Shown in pieces: positions 16,634-24,905 of a DNA stretch of 44,864 nt (position 1 is the first letter of the stretch; every line of letters starts with the position of its first letter). A model generated the notes under the pieces. It saw only the letters and a list, made by a program, of their open reading frames with translations. It was not told where the DNA came from and ran no database searches. Origin of the DNA: Planctomyces sp. SH-PL62 (GTDB taxonomy: Bacteria; Planctomycetota; Planctomycetia; Planctomycetales; Planctomycetaceae); the NCBI GenBank assembly GCA_945893045.1, contig CAMDEA010000057.1:1-44864 (forward strand), read 5' to 3'. A program made the translations under genes and the position numbers.

Positions 16634-16696
16634 GAGCGGCCAGGCGCTAGCCGCCGGTTCATTCTTGAACGACCGGCGGCTAACGCCTGGCCGCTC
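16634..16696. repeat. Long hairpin repeat between fliP and fliQ
   Basis: Arms of 26 bases (16634-16659 and 16671-16696), containing GGCGCTAGCCGCCGGT and its complement, pair with very few mismatches around an 11-base loop. On the plus strand the stem is followed by ATTTTTT. The same CTAGCC(G/A)CCGGT motif occurs at 37000-37057 and as a half copy near 37186-37205, so this is a dispersed palindromic repeat. In the fli operon it lies seven bases after the fliP stop and could attenuate or process the transcript. Confidence 0.85.
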
Positions 16697-16702
16697 ATTT
16701 TT

Positions 16703-17572
16703 TCAATGCACGCTGGCGAGCAACATGCCGACGGTGAGGAACCAGCCGTCGATGAGCACGAACAGCAGGAGTTTGAAGGGCAACGCAACGGTCGATGGCG
16801 TCAGCGTGGTCAGGCCGAGGGCGGTCAGCACGGAGGCGATGACGAAGTCGATGACGAGGAACGGTAGAAACAATTGGAAGCCGATTAGGAAGCCGGTTTT
16901 CAATTCGCTCAGCAAGAAGGCGGGGAGCAGGACGGTGGTCGGGACGTCGTCGTAGTCTTGGGGTTCAGGGCTGTCGGTTTCGCCGGCACGTTGGCGTTGC
17001 AGGTCGAGCAGCATCCAGACGCCATCGGTGTTGCCGGCGGTTTCGATCTGGCGGCTCATGAAGCGGCGAACTGGAGCGAGTAGTTTCGGCAATGCCTCTT
17101 CGAAGGTGGCTGTCGTCGGACCATTGGCCGATTGAGCGTAGGGTTTCCAACCGGTTTCGTAGGACTCCTGCCACACGGGAGCCATCACGGTGAAGGTCAA
17201 GAACATGCTCAAGGCCATCAGGACTTGATTGGGCAAGACCTGCGGCGTGCCGAGTGCTTGTCGCAGCAGCCCCAGCACGACCGAGAAGCGGACGAAGCAA
17301 GTGCTCATCAGCAGGACGGCGGGAACGATGCTTAACACGGTCGCGCCAATCAGCCACGGCAGCGACGCGGACAGCGTTTGTGGTGATACCAAATTGCTCG
17401 GTTCCAACGGCGAGCTTTCCGCTGCGAGCATCGCTGATTCCGAGAGGGCGAGTGCCGCGAGACCGATCACGCAGTGAATCACCAGACGCAGCGCGGAATG
17501 AGATGGCCTTGATCTGGGATAACGGCCATCAGCCATCAGCCATCGGCCATCAGCCGGACGGTCAGTGGTCAT
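16703..17572 (-). CDS. FliP, flagellar export gate membrane subunit
   Basis: The FliP core is clear: LVSPQTLSASLPWLIGATVLSIVPAVLLMSTCFVR, LGTPQVLPNQVLMALSMFLTF, VLLPAFLLSELKTGFLIGF, LPFLVIDFVIASVL and LPFKLLLFVLIDGW. It has an N-terminal signal-like helix (about residues 28-48, ending in SAMLAA) and four membrane segments. FliP forms the pentameric ring of the export gate. The ATG at 17572 overlaps the fliN::fliO stop (ATGA), so translation is coupled. Codons 7-16 fall in a tandem 7-base repeat (17525-17552), so the true start may lie downstream of it, for example at a GTG just before the signal helix. Confidence 0.93.
   Translation of the reverse strand: MTTDRPADGRWLMADGRYPRSRPSHSALRLVIHCVIGLAALALSESAMLAAESSPLEPSNLVSPQTLSASLPWLIGATVLSIVPAVLLMSTCFVRFSVVLGLLRQALGTPQVLPNQVLMALSMFLTFTVMAPVWQESYETGWKPYAQSANGPTTATFEEALPKLLAPVRRFMSRQIETAGNTDGVWMLLDLQRQRAGETDSPEPQDYDDVPTTVLLPAFLLSELKTGFLIGFQLFLPFLVIDFVIASVLTALGLTTLTPSTVALPFKLLLFVLIDGWFLTVGMLLASVH
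17525..17552. repeat. Heptanucleotide tandem repeat in the fliP start region
   Basis: Four tandem copies of GCCATC(A/G) lie within the first 16 codons of fliP as called from 17572. The unit is seven bases, so gain or loss of one copy would shift the frame between the ATG and the conserved part of FliP. Confidence 0.8.
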
Positions 17573-18630
17573 GGTCTCACCTCCGGCAAGACGGAAGGGA
17601 AAGCTCCGATCGTCTGTCGCGCGGCAAGCCGCTCTTCAAGTGACGTGGCGGTGCTGGGCTGTCGGAGATTGGACTTCGGATCGACCGGTTTGTGCAGCAG
17701 CGAGCGGAATGTTTCGACGAGTGATTGATCGCGTTGAGTCGCGTGACACAGTCCGGCGAGGCAATCGACTTCGACCGGATCGGTGATTTCGGCGAGTGTT
17801 TGGAGACCGTGAGGTGAGAGGCTGAGCAGCAGCACTCGTGCTCCGCTTCGCGCCAGCACGACCGACGTGCGAGTGTCGATGACTTTGCGGCCGAGGATCT
17901 CGAAGGCTTCGCTGGGCAAGCCGCGTGCGGTGTTGGGTGATCGAGATTTCAAGCATCTCGCGCCGACGACGATCAGGCCGACGACGAACAACAGTGGCCA
18001 GAGGGTTGCCGACCAGCCGGACCGATTTGATGCGGTGTCGCCGCTGTCTGGCTTGGCGGAACGTGGAGTCAACGGCGTTGAAGAGGAGACCTGCGAGTCC
18101 TGTCGTCGTGCGGTACGCGGTTGAACTTCGTTTGACCAAGCGGGCTCCGCGCTGTTGGAGCGGCTGTTGCGCGCGAGGCCGAACGGTGTTTCTAAAAACT
18201 CCGGCGGATCGTTGTCGAATAAGGTCGATGTGGTGCGCTCGCGCGGACGTTCTTCGGCCAAGCTCGTAGGAATTCCGATGGCGAACCAGGCGACCAATAG
18301 CATCAACAACTCGACGATCCGTACTCCCAGTTGGCCCTCGACGACGACTAGCTCACCGCGCGCAATGAGACGATTGTCGGCCAGCACATCGAGCGGTTCG
18401 TCGGCCAGTTGATCGAGCGGCAACGAATCGCCGATTTTCAAAGGTGTCGCCGCCGCGTCGAGCGTGGTGCGTCCAAACTCAAACGTGACTTCGACCGTGG
18501 GCGTGTCTTCCGCCCGCATTTCGGCATCGAGTATGGCGACCCAGCGATTGACGTCGGGCGTTCTCTGGCGAGCGCGCGACGTGGGCGCACGATCGTTTGA
18601 GCCAACAGTCGCAGTTGTCGCCAGCTTCAT
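17569..18630 (-). CDS. FliN::FliO fusion, flagellar switch/export assembly protein
   Basis: This 353-residue protein joins two normally separate flagellar proteins. Residues about 45-108 are a SpoA (FliN) domain: VEVTFEFGRTTLDAA, LKIGDSLPLDQL, NRLIARGELVVVEGQLGVRI. FliN forms the lower C-ring and docks export substrates. From residue 110 a signal-like helix (MLLVAWFAIGIPTSLA) opens a FliO-like part, with a low-complexity linker, a membrane helix at about 208-225 (LWPLLFVVGLIVVGARC) and a small cytoplasmic domain (FEILGRKVIDTRTSVVLARSG). FliO is a chaperone for FliP ring assembly. The ATG at 18630 has AGGGA 6-7 bases upstream and is preferred over a TTG at 18696. It is the first gene of the operon fliN::fliO-fliP-fliQ-fliR-flhB. 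Confidence 0.85.
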   Translation of the reverse strand: MKLATTATVGSNDRAPTSRARQRTPDVNRWVAILDAEMRAEDTPTVEVTFEFGRTTLDAAATPLKIGDSLPLDQLADEPLDVLADNRLIARGELVVVEGQLGVRIVELLMLLVAWFAIGIPTSLAEERPRERTTSTLFDNDPPEFLETPFGLARNSRSNSAEPAWSNEVQPRTARRQDSQVSSSTPLTPRSAKPDSGDTASNRSGWSATLWPLLFVVGLIVVGARCLKSRSPNTARGLPSEAFEILGRKVIDTRTSVVLARSGARVLLLSLSPHGLQTLAEITDPVEVDCLAGLCHATQRDQSLVETFRSLLHKPVDPKSNLRQPSTATSLEERLAARQTIGAFPSVLPEVRP

Positions 18631-18755
18631 GACATCCCTGTCACCAAGGCCGGCTTCCAGCCAGCTCAAGGGCGGGGTCGTATATGCCGCGCTCAAAAAA
18701 CGGTCAATCCCGAAGCGGACAATTGGCGGTCACAGGCCCTCACGACGACGTTCGC

Positions 18756-19898
18756 TTACACGAATGACGCGGCGATCGCGTTCGAGAGACGTTGGAACGA
18801 CGCTTGGTTTTCGCCGAGCGGCTGGGTCGTCAGCACCAGTGCAAACGAATTGCTCTCCGGGTCGATCCACAGCATGGTGCCGGTCGAGCCCCAATGGCCG
18901 AACGTCGCTGGACTGAGGAGATCTCCGAACGAGTTTGAGTGATTCGCCCACTGCAATCGCCAACCGAGACCCCACGGGCGGAAACGACGCTCCTCGTCCG
19001 GGACATCCTTCATCGGTGCGAGCTGATTACGAGTCGCTTCGATCACCGTGGCCGGCGCGAGGAGTTGTTGCTCTCCGATTCGACCACCGGTCAGCATCAG
19101 TTGCGCGAACAGACCCAAGTCCCACGGAGTCGTCAACAGTCCGCCCCAGGGTGCTCCGAATTGCCGCCAGTAGCGGCTGTTCCAGTTCCAATCGGTCGCG
19201 TCGGCTTGATCGGCCGCGATGCGAATCTCCGCGATGCGATCAACTGTCGGCGATGAGCCGTTGAACCAACTATCGGGCGCACCGAGTTCTGTATCGCGCA
19301 TCTCCAGCGGGTCGAAGAATTCACGCCGCAGAAATTGTCCGCAACTCAGGCCGCTGAGCTTTTCGATAATCGCGCCGAGCAGCGCGATTCCCATGCTCTG
19401 ATACTGCACCGAGCGGCCGGGCGGAAAATCAGGCGTCAGCTCACAGGCGCCGCTCACGAACGCCGAACGGGGCGAGTGCTGCTTGCGCAGCTCGGTGTTG
19501 TTCGGAAGCATATCGGGCAGGCCGGACGTGTGTGTCAGCAGATGCCGGATCGTCGTGCCGTGCTTGCCTCCCTTGCCGAACTCCGGCAGGAACTCGGTCA
19601 CGCGATCATTGAGCGTGAGTTGCCCCCGTTCGATCAGCAGCATCACCCCCATCGCGACGATGGGCTTTGTGATGGACGCGATCAAGAACATCGCATCCTG
19701 CCGCACTTTCACCGAGTTCGCCGCCACACGCTGACGCCCAAACAACTGCGGCCCCGGCGTGTGTCCGTTCCGAGCCACCAGCAACCCGACCGCTGGCACA
19801 ACATCGCGTTCGGCCCAATCGCGCACCATCGCCAGCGCGGCGTTCCAGCGAACCGGGTCCAATCCACACTGTTCCGCAGGAGCTTTCGTCAGCAACAT
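18756..19898 (-). CDS. Serine hydrolase, beta-lactamase class C / EstB-like
   Basis: This 380-residue protein has the penicillin-binding-protein fold. The nucleophile motif SITK is at 75-78, the second motif YQS at 166-168 (YxN in classical enzymes) and the third box is HWGSTGT near 340. This pattern is commoner in esterases and peptidases of the family than in true beta-lactamases, so an esterase or D-aminopeptidase role is more likely than antibiotic resistance. No clear signal peptide is visible, suggesting a cytoplasmic protein. GAGG lies 7 bases before the ATG. It is separated from the upstream STAS gene by a palindromic repeat and may be transcribed separately. Confidence 0.88.
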   Translation of the reverse strand: MLLTKAPAEQCGLDPVRWNAALAMVRDWAERDVVPAVGLLVARNGHTPGPQLFGRQRVAANSVKVRQDAMFLIASITKPIVAMGVMLLIERGQLTLNDRVTEFLPEFGKGGKHGTTIRHLLTHTSGLPDMLPNNTELRKQHSPRSAFVSGACELTPDFPPGRSVQYQSMGIALLGAIIEKLSGLSCGQFLRREFFDPLEMRDTELGAPDSWFNGSSPTVDRIAEIRIAADQADATDWNWNSRYWRQFGAPWGGLLTTPWDLGLFAQLMLTGGRIGEQQLLAPATVIEATRNQLAPMKDVPDEERRFRPWGLGWRLQWANHSNSFGDLLSPATFGHWGSTGTMLWIDPESNSFALVLTTQPLGENQASFQRLSNAIAASFV

Positions 19899-19919
19899 CG
19901 TGTGACCTCATCATCGAAA

Positions 19920-19982
19920 GTAGCCCGACTCTCCGAGTCGGGACCGCACGCGCGAATCGCCCGACTCTGAGAGTCAGGCTAC
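19920..19982. repeat. Double-hairpin palindromic repeat at the STAS gene stop codon
   Basis: The outer arms, GTAGCCCGACTC and GAGTCAGGCTAC, are inverted with one mismatch. Each half is also a hairpin (CCCGACTC-TCC-GAGTCGGG, and a similar one at the right). The layout resembles the 60-bp palindrome family (two hairpins back to back, AGTAG/CTAC ends) with different stem sequence. Its right end supplies the TAG stop codon of the STAS gene (19979-19981). Confidence 0.8.
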
Positions 19983-20296
19983 GGCGAGACCTCAAAAATC
20001 TGGTTGAGCTTCGTGACTTCCAGTGCTTCACGCACGTCTTCGCACGGATTGAGAATCTGAATTTTGTCGACTGTATCCCTCAGCGACGCGAGCAGTCCCA
20101 ACAACCCACTGGGAATCAATCGCACGCCGGTCATATCAAACGCGAGCGTCTTCGTCTGATTCCGTTTGACCAATTCCGTGATCTGGTCGCGACACGCGGA
20201 GAGGTTGACTTGATCCAAGAGTTCACGGCCACCGAAACCGACGACCGTGACTTCGCCGTTGCGAACGATTTCCAGTGTGGCAAAAAGGTCGTCCAT
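19979..20296 (-). CDS. STAS-domain protein (anti-sigma factor antagonist-like)
   Basis: This 105-residue single STAS domain reads NLSACRDQITELVKRNQTK, LAFDMTGVRLIPSGLLGLLASLRD, IQILNPCEDVREALEVTKLNQIFEV. The Ser of IPSG is at the position phosphorylated in SpoIIAA/RsbV-type antagonists. Such proteins bind a partner anti-sigma kinase and release a sigma factor, or act in related partner-switching pathways; no kinase gene is adjacent. A strong ribosome-binding site (GGGGAGG, 7 bases spacing) precedes the ATG. The stop codon is formed by the start of a palindromic repeat, so the last residues may have been altered by insertion. Confidence 0.87.
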   Translation of the reverse strand: MDDLFATLEIVRNGEVTVVGFGGRELLDQVNLSACRDQITELVKRNQTKTLAFDMTGVRLIPSGLLGLLASLRDTVDKIQILNPCEDVREALEVTKLNQIFEVSP

Positions 20297-20383
20297 GATT
20301 GGACCTCCCCGATGAAAAGTAAGCCGAGACTGCTGCGATGTGCGGGACGAATGATAACGCCGCGCTTCGCCGACTGTCGCCGC

Positions 20384-21685
20384 TCATTTCTTCGCGGCGA
20401 TGCGATACAGCGCTTTCTCCGTCCGCACGAACAAGTCGGCATCGACGGCGGCCGGGGTCGCCATGATTTGGCCATCCAACGGATTCGTGGCGAGCAGTTT
20501 GTACGTCTTGCCGGGCGCGATCACATAGGTTTGGCCTTCACGGTTGCCGATGAGAATTCGACCGTCCGCAAACAACGGCGACGAACAGAAGTTGCCCCCC
20601 AATCGTTCGGTCCAGTTCGTCTGCCCGGTCTTCGCGTCCAGGCATGTGGCGACTCCTTTTTCGGCGACGACGTAAAGCTCGTCTCCGATCAGCAGCGGCG
20701 ACGGCATGGTCGGCGCTTGCTTGCTGAATCGCCAGGCAATCTTCGGCTTGTCATCCAAAGTGACCGCCAGAATCTCTGGTTTCATGAAGCTCGTGCCGAA
20801 GAACACCATCCCGTGCCCGACCACGGGCCGTGGCACAATCGAAAAGCCCTGCGCGCCGTAACTGACCTTCCACAACTCGCGACCGGTTTCCGGTTCGTAG
20901 GCGTATAACCAATCGGATGCCGGCGAAATGACCACTTCGCGTCCGCCGACGTTGGTGATCAACGGCGTGCCATAAGCCTTCTTGAGTTGCGGTTCCGGAT
21001 TCATCTCACCGCTGCGGTTCGTGCGCCACGCGATCTTGCCGTCGAGCTTGCTCAATGCGGCGATGGACTGAGTATCGCTGCCGTCACAATGCACGATCAG
21101 CAAGTTTCCCCACAGCACCGGCGTGCTACCGGGGCCGTTCTCGTGCTTGAGTTTCAAGTCGCGATTCGTCCACAAGATTTTCTGCGTCTTCGTGTCGAGA
21201 CACGCAGTCCCGTTCGTCCCGAAGTGAGCATACAGCCGCCCGTCTTCCAGAGTCGGCGACGGCGACGCGAAGGAATTCAGTTGATGCACCGGATCGGGAG
21301 ACTCGGCCGTCAGCAGCTCGATGTCGTGAATCAACTTGCCAGACACACGATCCACACACACGGCACGCAGGCTCAACTTGCCCACGATATTCAACGGCTG
21401 TCCCGCAAAGTTGTCCGCCAGCTTCTTTGCCTTTTCAACGGCCGACGCTTCCGCCTCCACCGCCGTGGTCATCCAGATGTGTTGTCCGTCGATCACCGGC
21501 GAAGACCAGGCGCGTCCCGGAATCGCCGTTCGCCAGACGATGTTTTCAGTCTCGCTCCAAGTGAGCGGCAAGTTCTTCGCGGACGAATGCCCTTGCCCCG
21601 CTGGACCTCGCCACTGCGGCCATTCGGCAGCGGACACGAATGAAACATTCACGATCAACAATGACATCGCCACAAAAGGCTTCAC
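20384..21685 (-). CDS. Secreted PQQ-like beta-propeller protein
   Basis: This protein of about 433 residues has a signal peptide (VAMSLLIVNVSFVSAAE), then WPQWRGP and repeated propeller blades such as GTACLDTKTQKILWT, LDGKIAWRTNRSGE, YEPETGRELWKV and CLDAKTGQTNWTERLGG. This family is greatly expanded in planctomycetes, and its members are thought to act as periplasmic or secreted scaffold or quinoprotein-like proteins. No metal or PQQ ligand set could be assigned, so enzyme activity is uncertain. A GTG at 21685 is chosen over the TTG at 21700 because AAGGAG lies 6 bases before the GTG; the TTG codon itself precedes that site. Confidence 0.88.
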   Translation of the reverse strand: MKPFVAMSLLIVNVSFVSAAEWPQWRGPAGQGHSSAKNLPLTWSETENIVWRTAIPGRAWSSPVIDGQHIWMTTAVEAEASAVEKAKKLADNFAGQPLNIVGKLSLRAVCVDRVSGKLIHDIELLTAESPDPVHQLNSFASPSPTLEDGRLYAHFGTNGTACLDTKTQKILWTNRDLKLKHENGPGSTPVLWGNLLIVHCDGSDTQSIAALSKLDGKIAWRTNRSGEMNPEPQLKKAYGTPLITNVGGREVVISPASDWLYAYEPETGRELWKVSYGAQGFSIVPRPVVGHGMVFFGTSFMKPEILAVTLDDKPKIAWRFSKQAPTMPSPLLIGDELYVVAEKGVATCLDAKTGQTNWTERLGGNFCSSPLFADGRILIGNREGQTYVIAPGKTYKLLATNPLDGQIMATPAAVDADLFVRTEKALYRIAAKK

Positions 21686-21732
21686 GACAATCTCCTTCAA
21701 GTGAGATGCAGGATCGCGAACATTTTAGCAAT

Positions 21733-21783
21733 CCATTCCTCTGGCAAGTCTTTCTTGGCAGTGGAATGGGGCCAGAGGAATGG
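21733..21783. repeat. Inverted repeat between PQQ-like gene and msrB
   Basis: Arms CCATTCCTCTGGC (21733-21745) and GCCAGAGGAATGG (21771-21783) are perfect inverted repeats around a 25-base loop that also contains GGAATGG. It lies just past the msrB stop on the minus strand and upstream of the PQQ-like gene. It could be a transcript end structure or another dispersed palindrome. Confidence 0.65.
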
Positions 21784-21790
21784 GGCAAAA

Positions 21791-22345
21791 TCACTTCGCG
21801 CTGTCCGCGCGTTTCTCGAACTTCAGCGCGGCGGAGTTCATGCAGTAGCGCAAACCGGTCGGCTTCGGACCGTCTTCAAAGACGTGGCCGAGGTGCGCGT
21901 CGCAGCGGCTGCAGACGACTTCGGTTCGCGTGACAAACCAACTGCGGTCGCTCACTTCGCCGACACTTTCGGCTAAGAGCGGCTGAAAGAAGCTCGGCCA
22001 GCCGGTGCCGGACTCGAACTTGGTTTCGGCGTCGAACAACTTCTGGCCGCAGCAGACGCAGCGATACACACCCGGCTCGTGGTTGTCCCAGTATGCGCCG
22101 GTGAAAGCCCGCTCGGTTCCTTTGAGGCGTGCGACTTTGTATTGCTCCGGCGTCAGCCGTTGTTTCCATTCGGCATCGTCTTTGGCCAGAGGCAACAGAC
22201 CAGGATCGCTGTCCGTTGTGTCATTCATAGCGGGAACCTTTGGAACGCCGGTGGAGTTGGCTTCGTGCGGCGACTTGCTGGCGAGAACCCCCACCCACAA
22301 AGCCCCACCGGCGACAGCCGCGAATACGGCAACACGCTTGAGCAT
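21791..22345 (-). CDS. Peptide-methionine (R)-S-oxide reductase MsrB
   Basis: This 184-residue protein has the complete MsrB domain: zinc cysteines C96/C99 (CVCC) and C145/C148 (CSRC), the GTGWPSF substrate segment, and the catalytic Cys 168 in [11 protein letters not shown]. It reduces the R form of methionine sulfoxide in proteins. The N-terminal 22 residues ([19 protein letters not shown]) form a hydrophobic helix, so the enzyme is probably exported or membrane-anchored and protects envelope proteins. GAGGGG precedes the ATG by five bases. Confidence 0.95.
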   Translation of the reverse strand: MLKRVAVFAAVAGGALWVGVLASKSPHEANSTGVPKVPAMNDTTDSDPGLLPLAKDDAEWKQRLTPEQYKVARLKGTERAFTGAYWDNHEPGVYRCVCCGQKLFDAETKFESGTGWPSFFQPLLAESVGEVSDRSWFVTRTEVVCSRCDAHLGHVFEDGPKPTGLRYCMNSAALKFEKRADSAK

Positions 22346-22411
22346 GATAGCCCCTCGGATCAGTCGGCAAATTCCACCAACACTCGATGAGATGACGACG
22401 CCACGAATGGG

Positions 22412-22690
22412 TTACGCCAGGCTGTCCAAATCAATGCCCGCGTCTCGGCGTTTCTTCCCTTCGATCGGACTGCCGTCGCCGACAACGGCCACGCGGCCGG
22501 AATTGTCGAGGAAGATTTTGTCCCCGAGGATTTCCGCAACCACGATCTCCATCGGATTCTTGCTCGTCAGTTCGATCAATGGCCGAGCGCCGCGGTTCAG
22601 CGCGACCAGCCGCTTTTGGATCAGCGACGATAATTTGAAGCGGCCACCGACCTTGTTCACGATCGCTTCGTCTTTGAATACGTCAAGCAT
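22412..22690 (-). CDS. RNA polymerase omega subunit
   Basis: This 92-residue protein carries the omega signature [25 protein letters not shown], followed by a lineage-type C-terminal part ([18 protein letters not shown]). Omega helps fold and assemble the beta-prime subunit and binds ppGpp in some bacteria. The start lies inside gmk (8-base overlap) and is preceded by GGAGGAG, so it is probably coupled to gmk, an order also common in other bacteria. Confidence 0.9.
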   Translation of the reverse strand: MLDVFKDEAIVNKVGGRFKLSSLIQKRLVALNRGARPLIELTSKNPMEIVVAEILGDKIFLDNSGRVAVVGDGSPIEGKKRRDAGIDLDSLA

Positions 22691-23318
22691 TCGAGTTCTC
22701 CTCCAAGCCTTTCAGGATTTGTACGATCTCGGCCGTCACCCGATCCAGGTCATCGTTGATGACCTGATAACGGTAGCGGTCCGCCATTTCCAGTTCTTGC
22801 CGCGCGGTCTGCAACCGCCGTTGTATCGCTTCTTCCGATTCCGTGCCGCGTGCCCGCAGCCGTTGCTCAAAGTCCGCCTCGGACGCCGTGCGAATGAAAA
22901 TCGTCACGGCCTGCGGATATTGAGCCACCACGTGCATCGCCCCTTGCACATCAATTTCCAACATGGACCAGCCGCCGCCGTCGTGTGCTCGCTGAACCTC
23001 CGACTTCAAGGTGCCGTACCAGTTGCCAGAACCGTGGACCTCAAAACATTCCACAAACTCGTCCGCGTCGCGTCGTCGTTGAAATTCGTCTTTGCTCAGA
23101 AAGTAGTAGTCAATGCCGTGCTGCTCTTGGTTGCGAGCCGCTCGCGTGGTCGCGGAAATGGCCTTAATGAGTCGAACTTCCGTCTGCGCCGCCAAGCGGT
23201 TGACGATCGTGGACTTCCCCGAACCGCTCGGCCCGGAGAGCACGACGATCCGCCGTTCGTCCACACCGCAGTGCGACGGAGCGACGGTCGAAGATGGACT
23301 CGAATCAGACACGGCCAC
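22683..23318 (-). CDS. Guanylate kinase
   Basis: About 211 residues. The P-loop GPSGSGKST starts near residue 29, followed by the GMP-binding segments [20 protein letters not shown] and [17 protein letters not shown], the EIDVQGA motif and the lid [13 protein letters not shown]. It phosphorylates GMP/dGMP to GDP/dGDP. The GTG at 23318 overlaps the yicC stop by one base (TAGTG) and gives the family length; an ATG at 23381 would add 21 residues inside yicC. It sits between yicC and rpoZ, as in many bacteria. Confidence 0.93.
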   Translation of the reverse strand: MAVSDSSPSSTVAPSHCGVDERRIVVLSGPSGSGKSTIVNRLAAQTEVRLIKAISATTRAARNQEQHGIDYYFLSKDEFQRRRDADEFVECFEVHGSGNWYGTLKSEVQRAHDGGGWSMLEIDVQGAMHVVAQYPQAVTIFIRTASEADFEQRLRARGTESEEAIQRRLQTARQELEMADRYRYQVINDDLDRVTAEIVQILKGLEENSNA

Positions 23319-24190
23319 TACTCCACGTTTTGCAACACTTCCCGAATTCGTTCCACGGCCGATTTCATCTCGACGACACATCGCGCCAACGACACGTTGT
23401 TGGCCTTCGAGCCAATCGTGTTGACCTCGCGAAACATCTCTTGAGTCAGGAAATCCAGCTTGCGTCCCTGTGAGACTTTGTCGGACAGAAACGCTTCAAA
23501 CTGTTCGAGGTGGCAACGCAGACGAGTGATCTCTTCGTTGATGTCGCAACGGTCCGCGTACATGCTGACTTCGCGGATCAGGTCCGGCTCGCTGACCACG
23601 ACGCTCGTCCCTTTGAGCAACTCGTGAATGCGGTCCAGCAGTTTGTCGCGATACTGTTTGACAACTTCCGACGCGGTCTTCGCGATCTCGTCGAGGCTGC
23701 CGGAGATGACCTTGCCGTTGAGCCGCAAGTCGTCCCCCATCGAACGGCCTTCGCGCTGCCGAAATTCTTTGAACTTGCCGATCGCCTCTTCCAATTGTGT
23801 CTTGAGGATTGGCCAATCGCGCTCTGCGTCGAGTTCTCCTCGCGCGCTGTCCGTCACGACACCGGGCAGGGTTAAGAAATTCGCCAAGTCCGCTGGCACA
23901 GCCACCGCGAGCTGCCGAGACAGATCCTTTAGTTGGTTCCAATACGCCGTGAGCACCTCTGCATTGAGCCGCGCCGCAGAGACTCCGGAGGCGGGTCGAA
24001 CCTCGAACGCAACCGTCACGGTGCCACGCGAAACATGCTCGCGCACGACCCGTTCGATCTCACCTTCCAGTGAAGCATAGGCGTCGGGAAATCGCGAGGT
24101 CACCTTCAGATACCGGTTATTGACGGCTCGAATTTCCACGGCGACGCTCAGCCGCTCATTCTGCCCCTTCGAGGCTCCGAAACCAGTCAT
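23318..24190 (-). CDS. YicC/YloC family endoribonuclease
   Basis: This 290-residue protein starts MTGFGAS, the family hallmark, and ends with the typical [21 protein letters not shown] and [18 protein letters not shown] segments. YicC-like proteins are endoribonucleases implicated in RNA turnover and stationary-phase survival. Frames upstream of MTGFG show no conservation, so 24190 is taken as the start. It is directly followed by gmk, the classical yicC-gmk-rpoZ arrangement. Confidence 0.93.
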   Translation of the reverse strand: MTGFGASKGQNERLSVAVEIRAVNNRYLKVTSRFPDAYASLEGEIERVVREHVSRGTVTVAFEVRPASGVSAARLNAEVLTAYWNQLKDLSRQLAVAVPADLANFLTLPGVVTDSARGELDAERDWPILKTQLEEAIGKFKEFRQREGRSMGDDLRLNGKVISGSLDEIAKTASEVVKQYRDKLLDRIHELLKGTSVVVSEPDLIREVSMYADRCDINEEITRLRCHLEQFEAFLSDKVSQGRKLDFLTQEMFREVNTIGSKANNVSLARCVVEMKSAVERIREVLQNVE

Positions 24191-24285
24191 GCTCAGCAAC
24201 ACGCGGCACCCTTTGCAAAAATTCGTCGCCTGACTCAAAGGGTCAGGCGATGATGAAAAACGAACTCAATGTTTGGCCAGCGTCG

Positions 24286-24867
24286 CTACTTCGACTCGTC
24301 GTCCTTCTTGGCGTCGTCCTTCGGCTTGGCTTCTTCTTCTTTTGGTTTGGCTTCTTGTTTTGGTTTGGCCTCATCCTTTGACTCGTCCTTCGAGTCCGCT
24401 GGTTTGGAGTTGGACTCCGGTTTCTTCAAGTCGTCGAGCGCGTCTTCTAACGGCGACTTAATGGTCTTGGGCTTCTTCTTAGGATCCTCGTCCTTGCCGA
24501 CTTCATCCGGTTCATCGCCGATGAGCGAGCCAAGACCGGAGCCGGTCTTCGAACCATCCGACTTGGTTGAGGAAGTGCTCGGCTCTTTATCCTTGGGGGC
24601 CTCAATTCGATCGGGCAAACCGCTCGTCCTGTCATCGATGCTATCACGCAGCACATGTCCGTGGACGCCGGCCAGGATGACCCAAGCGGCGGCGATGCCA
24701 ATCGTGATGCGCGTGAACGTGTCACCCGCTTTCGTGCCGAAGGCGCTTTGCCCGCCGAGGCCGCTCAACGCGCCGACTAAGCCGCCGCCTCGGCCGCGTT
24801 GCAGCAGAATGATCCCGATCAGCACAACGCTGACGAACATGCCCACCAAAGCCAAAAACGTTGCCAT
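24286..24867 (-). CDS. SecG preprotein translocase subunit with long charged tail
   Basis: This 193-residue protein has two membrane helices (about 2-22 and 55-74) and the SecG loop [29 protein letters not shown] between them. It is a non-essential part of the SecYEG channel. Typical SecG is 75-120 residues. Here about 110 extra residues follow, rich in Lys, Glu, Asp, Ser and Pro, including repeated [16 protein letters not shown] stretches, presumably cytoplasmic or periplasmic disordered sequence. The ATG at 24867 has GGGAG 5 bases upstream. tpiA lies 38 bases upstream and yicC downstream. Confidence 0.9.
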   Translation of the reverse strand: MATFLALVGMFVSVVLIGIILLQRGRGGGLVGALSGLGGQSAFGTKAGDTFTRITIGIAAAWVILAGVHGHVLRDSIDDRTSGLPDRIEAPKDKEPSTSSTKSDGSKTGSGLGSLIGDEPDEVGKDEDPKKKPKTIKSPLEDALDDLKKPESNSKPADSKDESKDEAKPKQEAKPKEEEAKPKDDAKKDDESK

Positions 24868-24905
24868 GAAAACTCCCGCAAGCCGTCGCACGATGTCGAA
24901 CGGTC

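Noticed and set aside
18756..19898. Antibiotic-resistance beta-lactamase
   Set aside because: It has SxxK, but the second motif is YxS and the third is HxG, with no evident signal peptide. An esterase or peptidase of the same fold is more likely.
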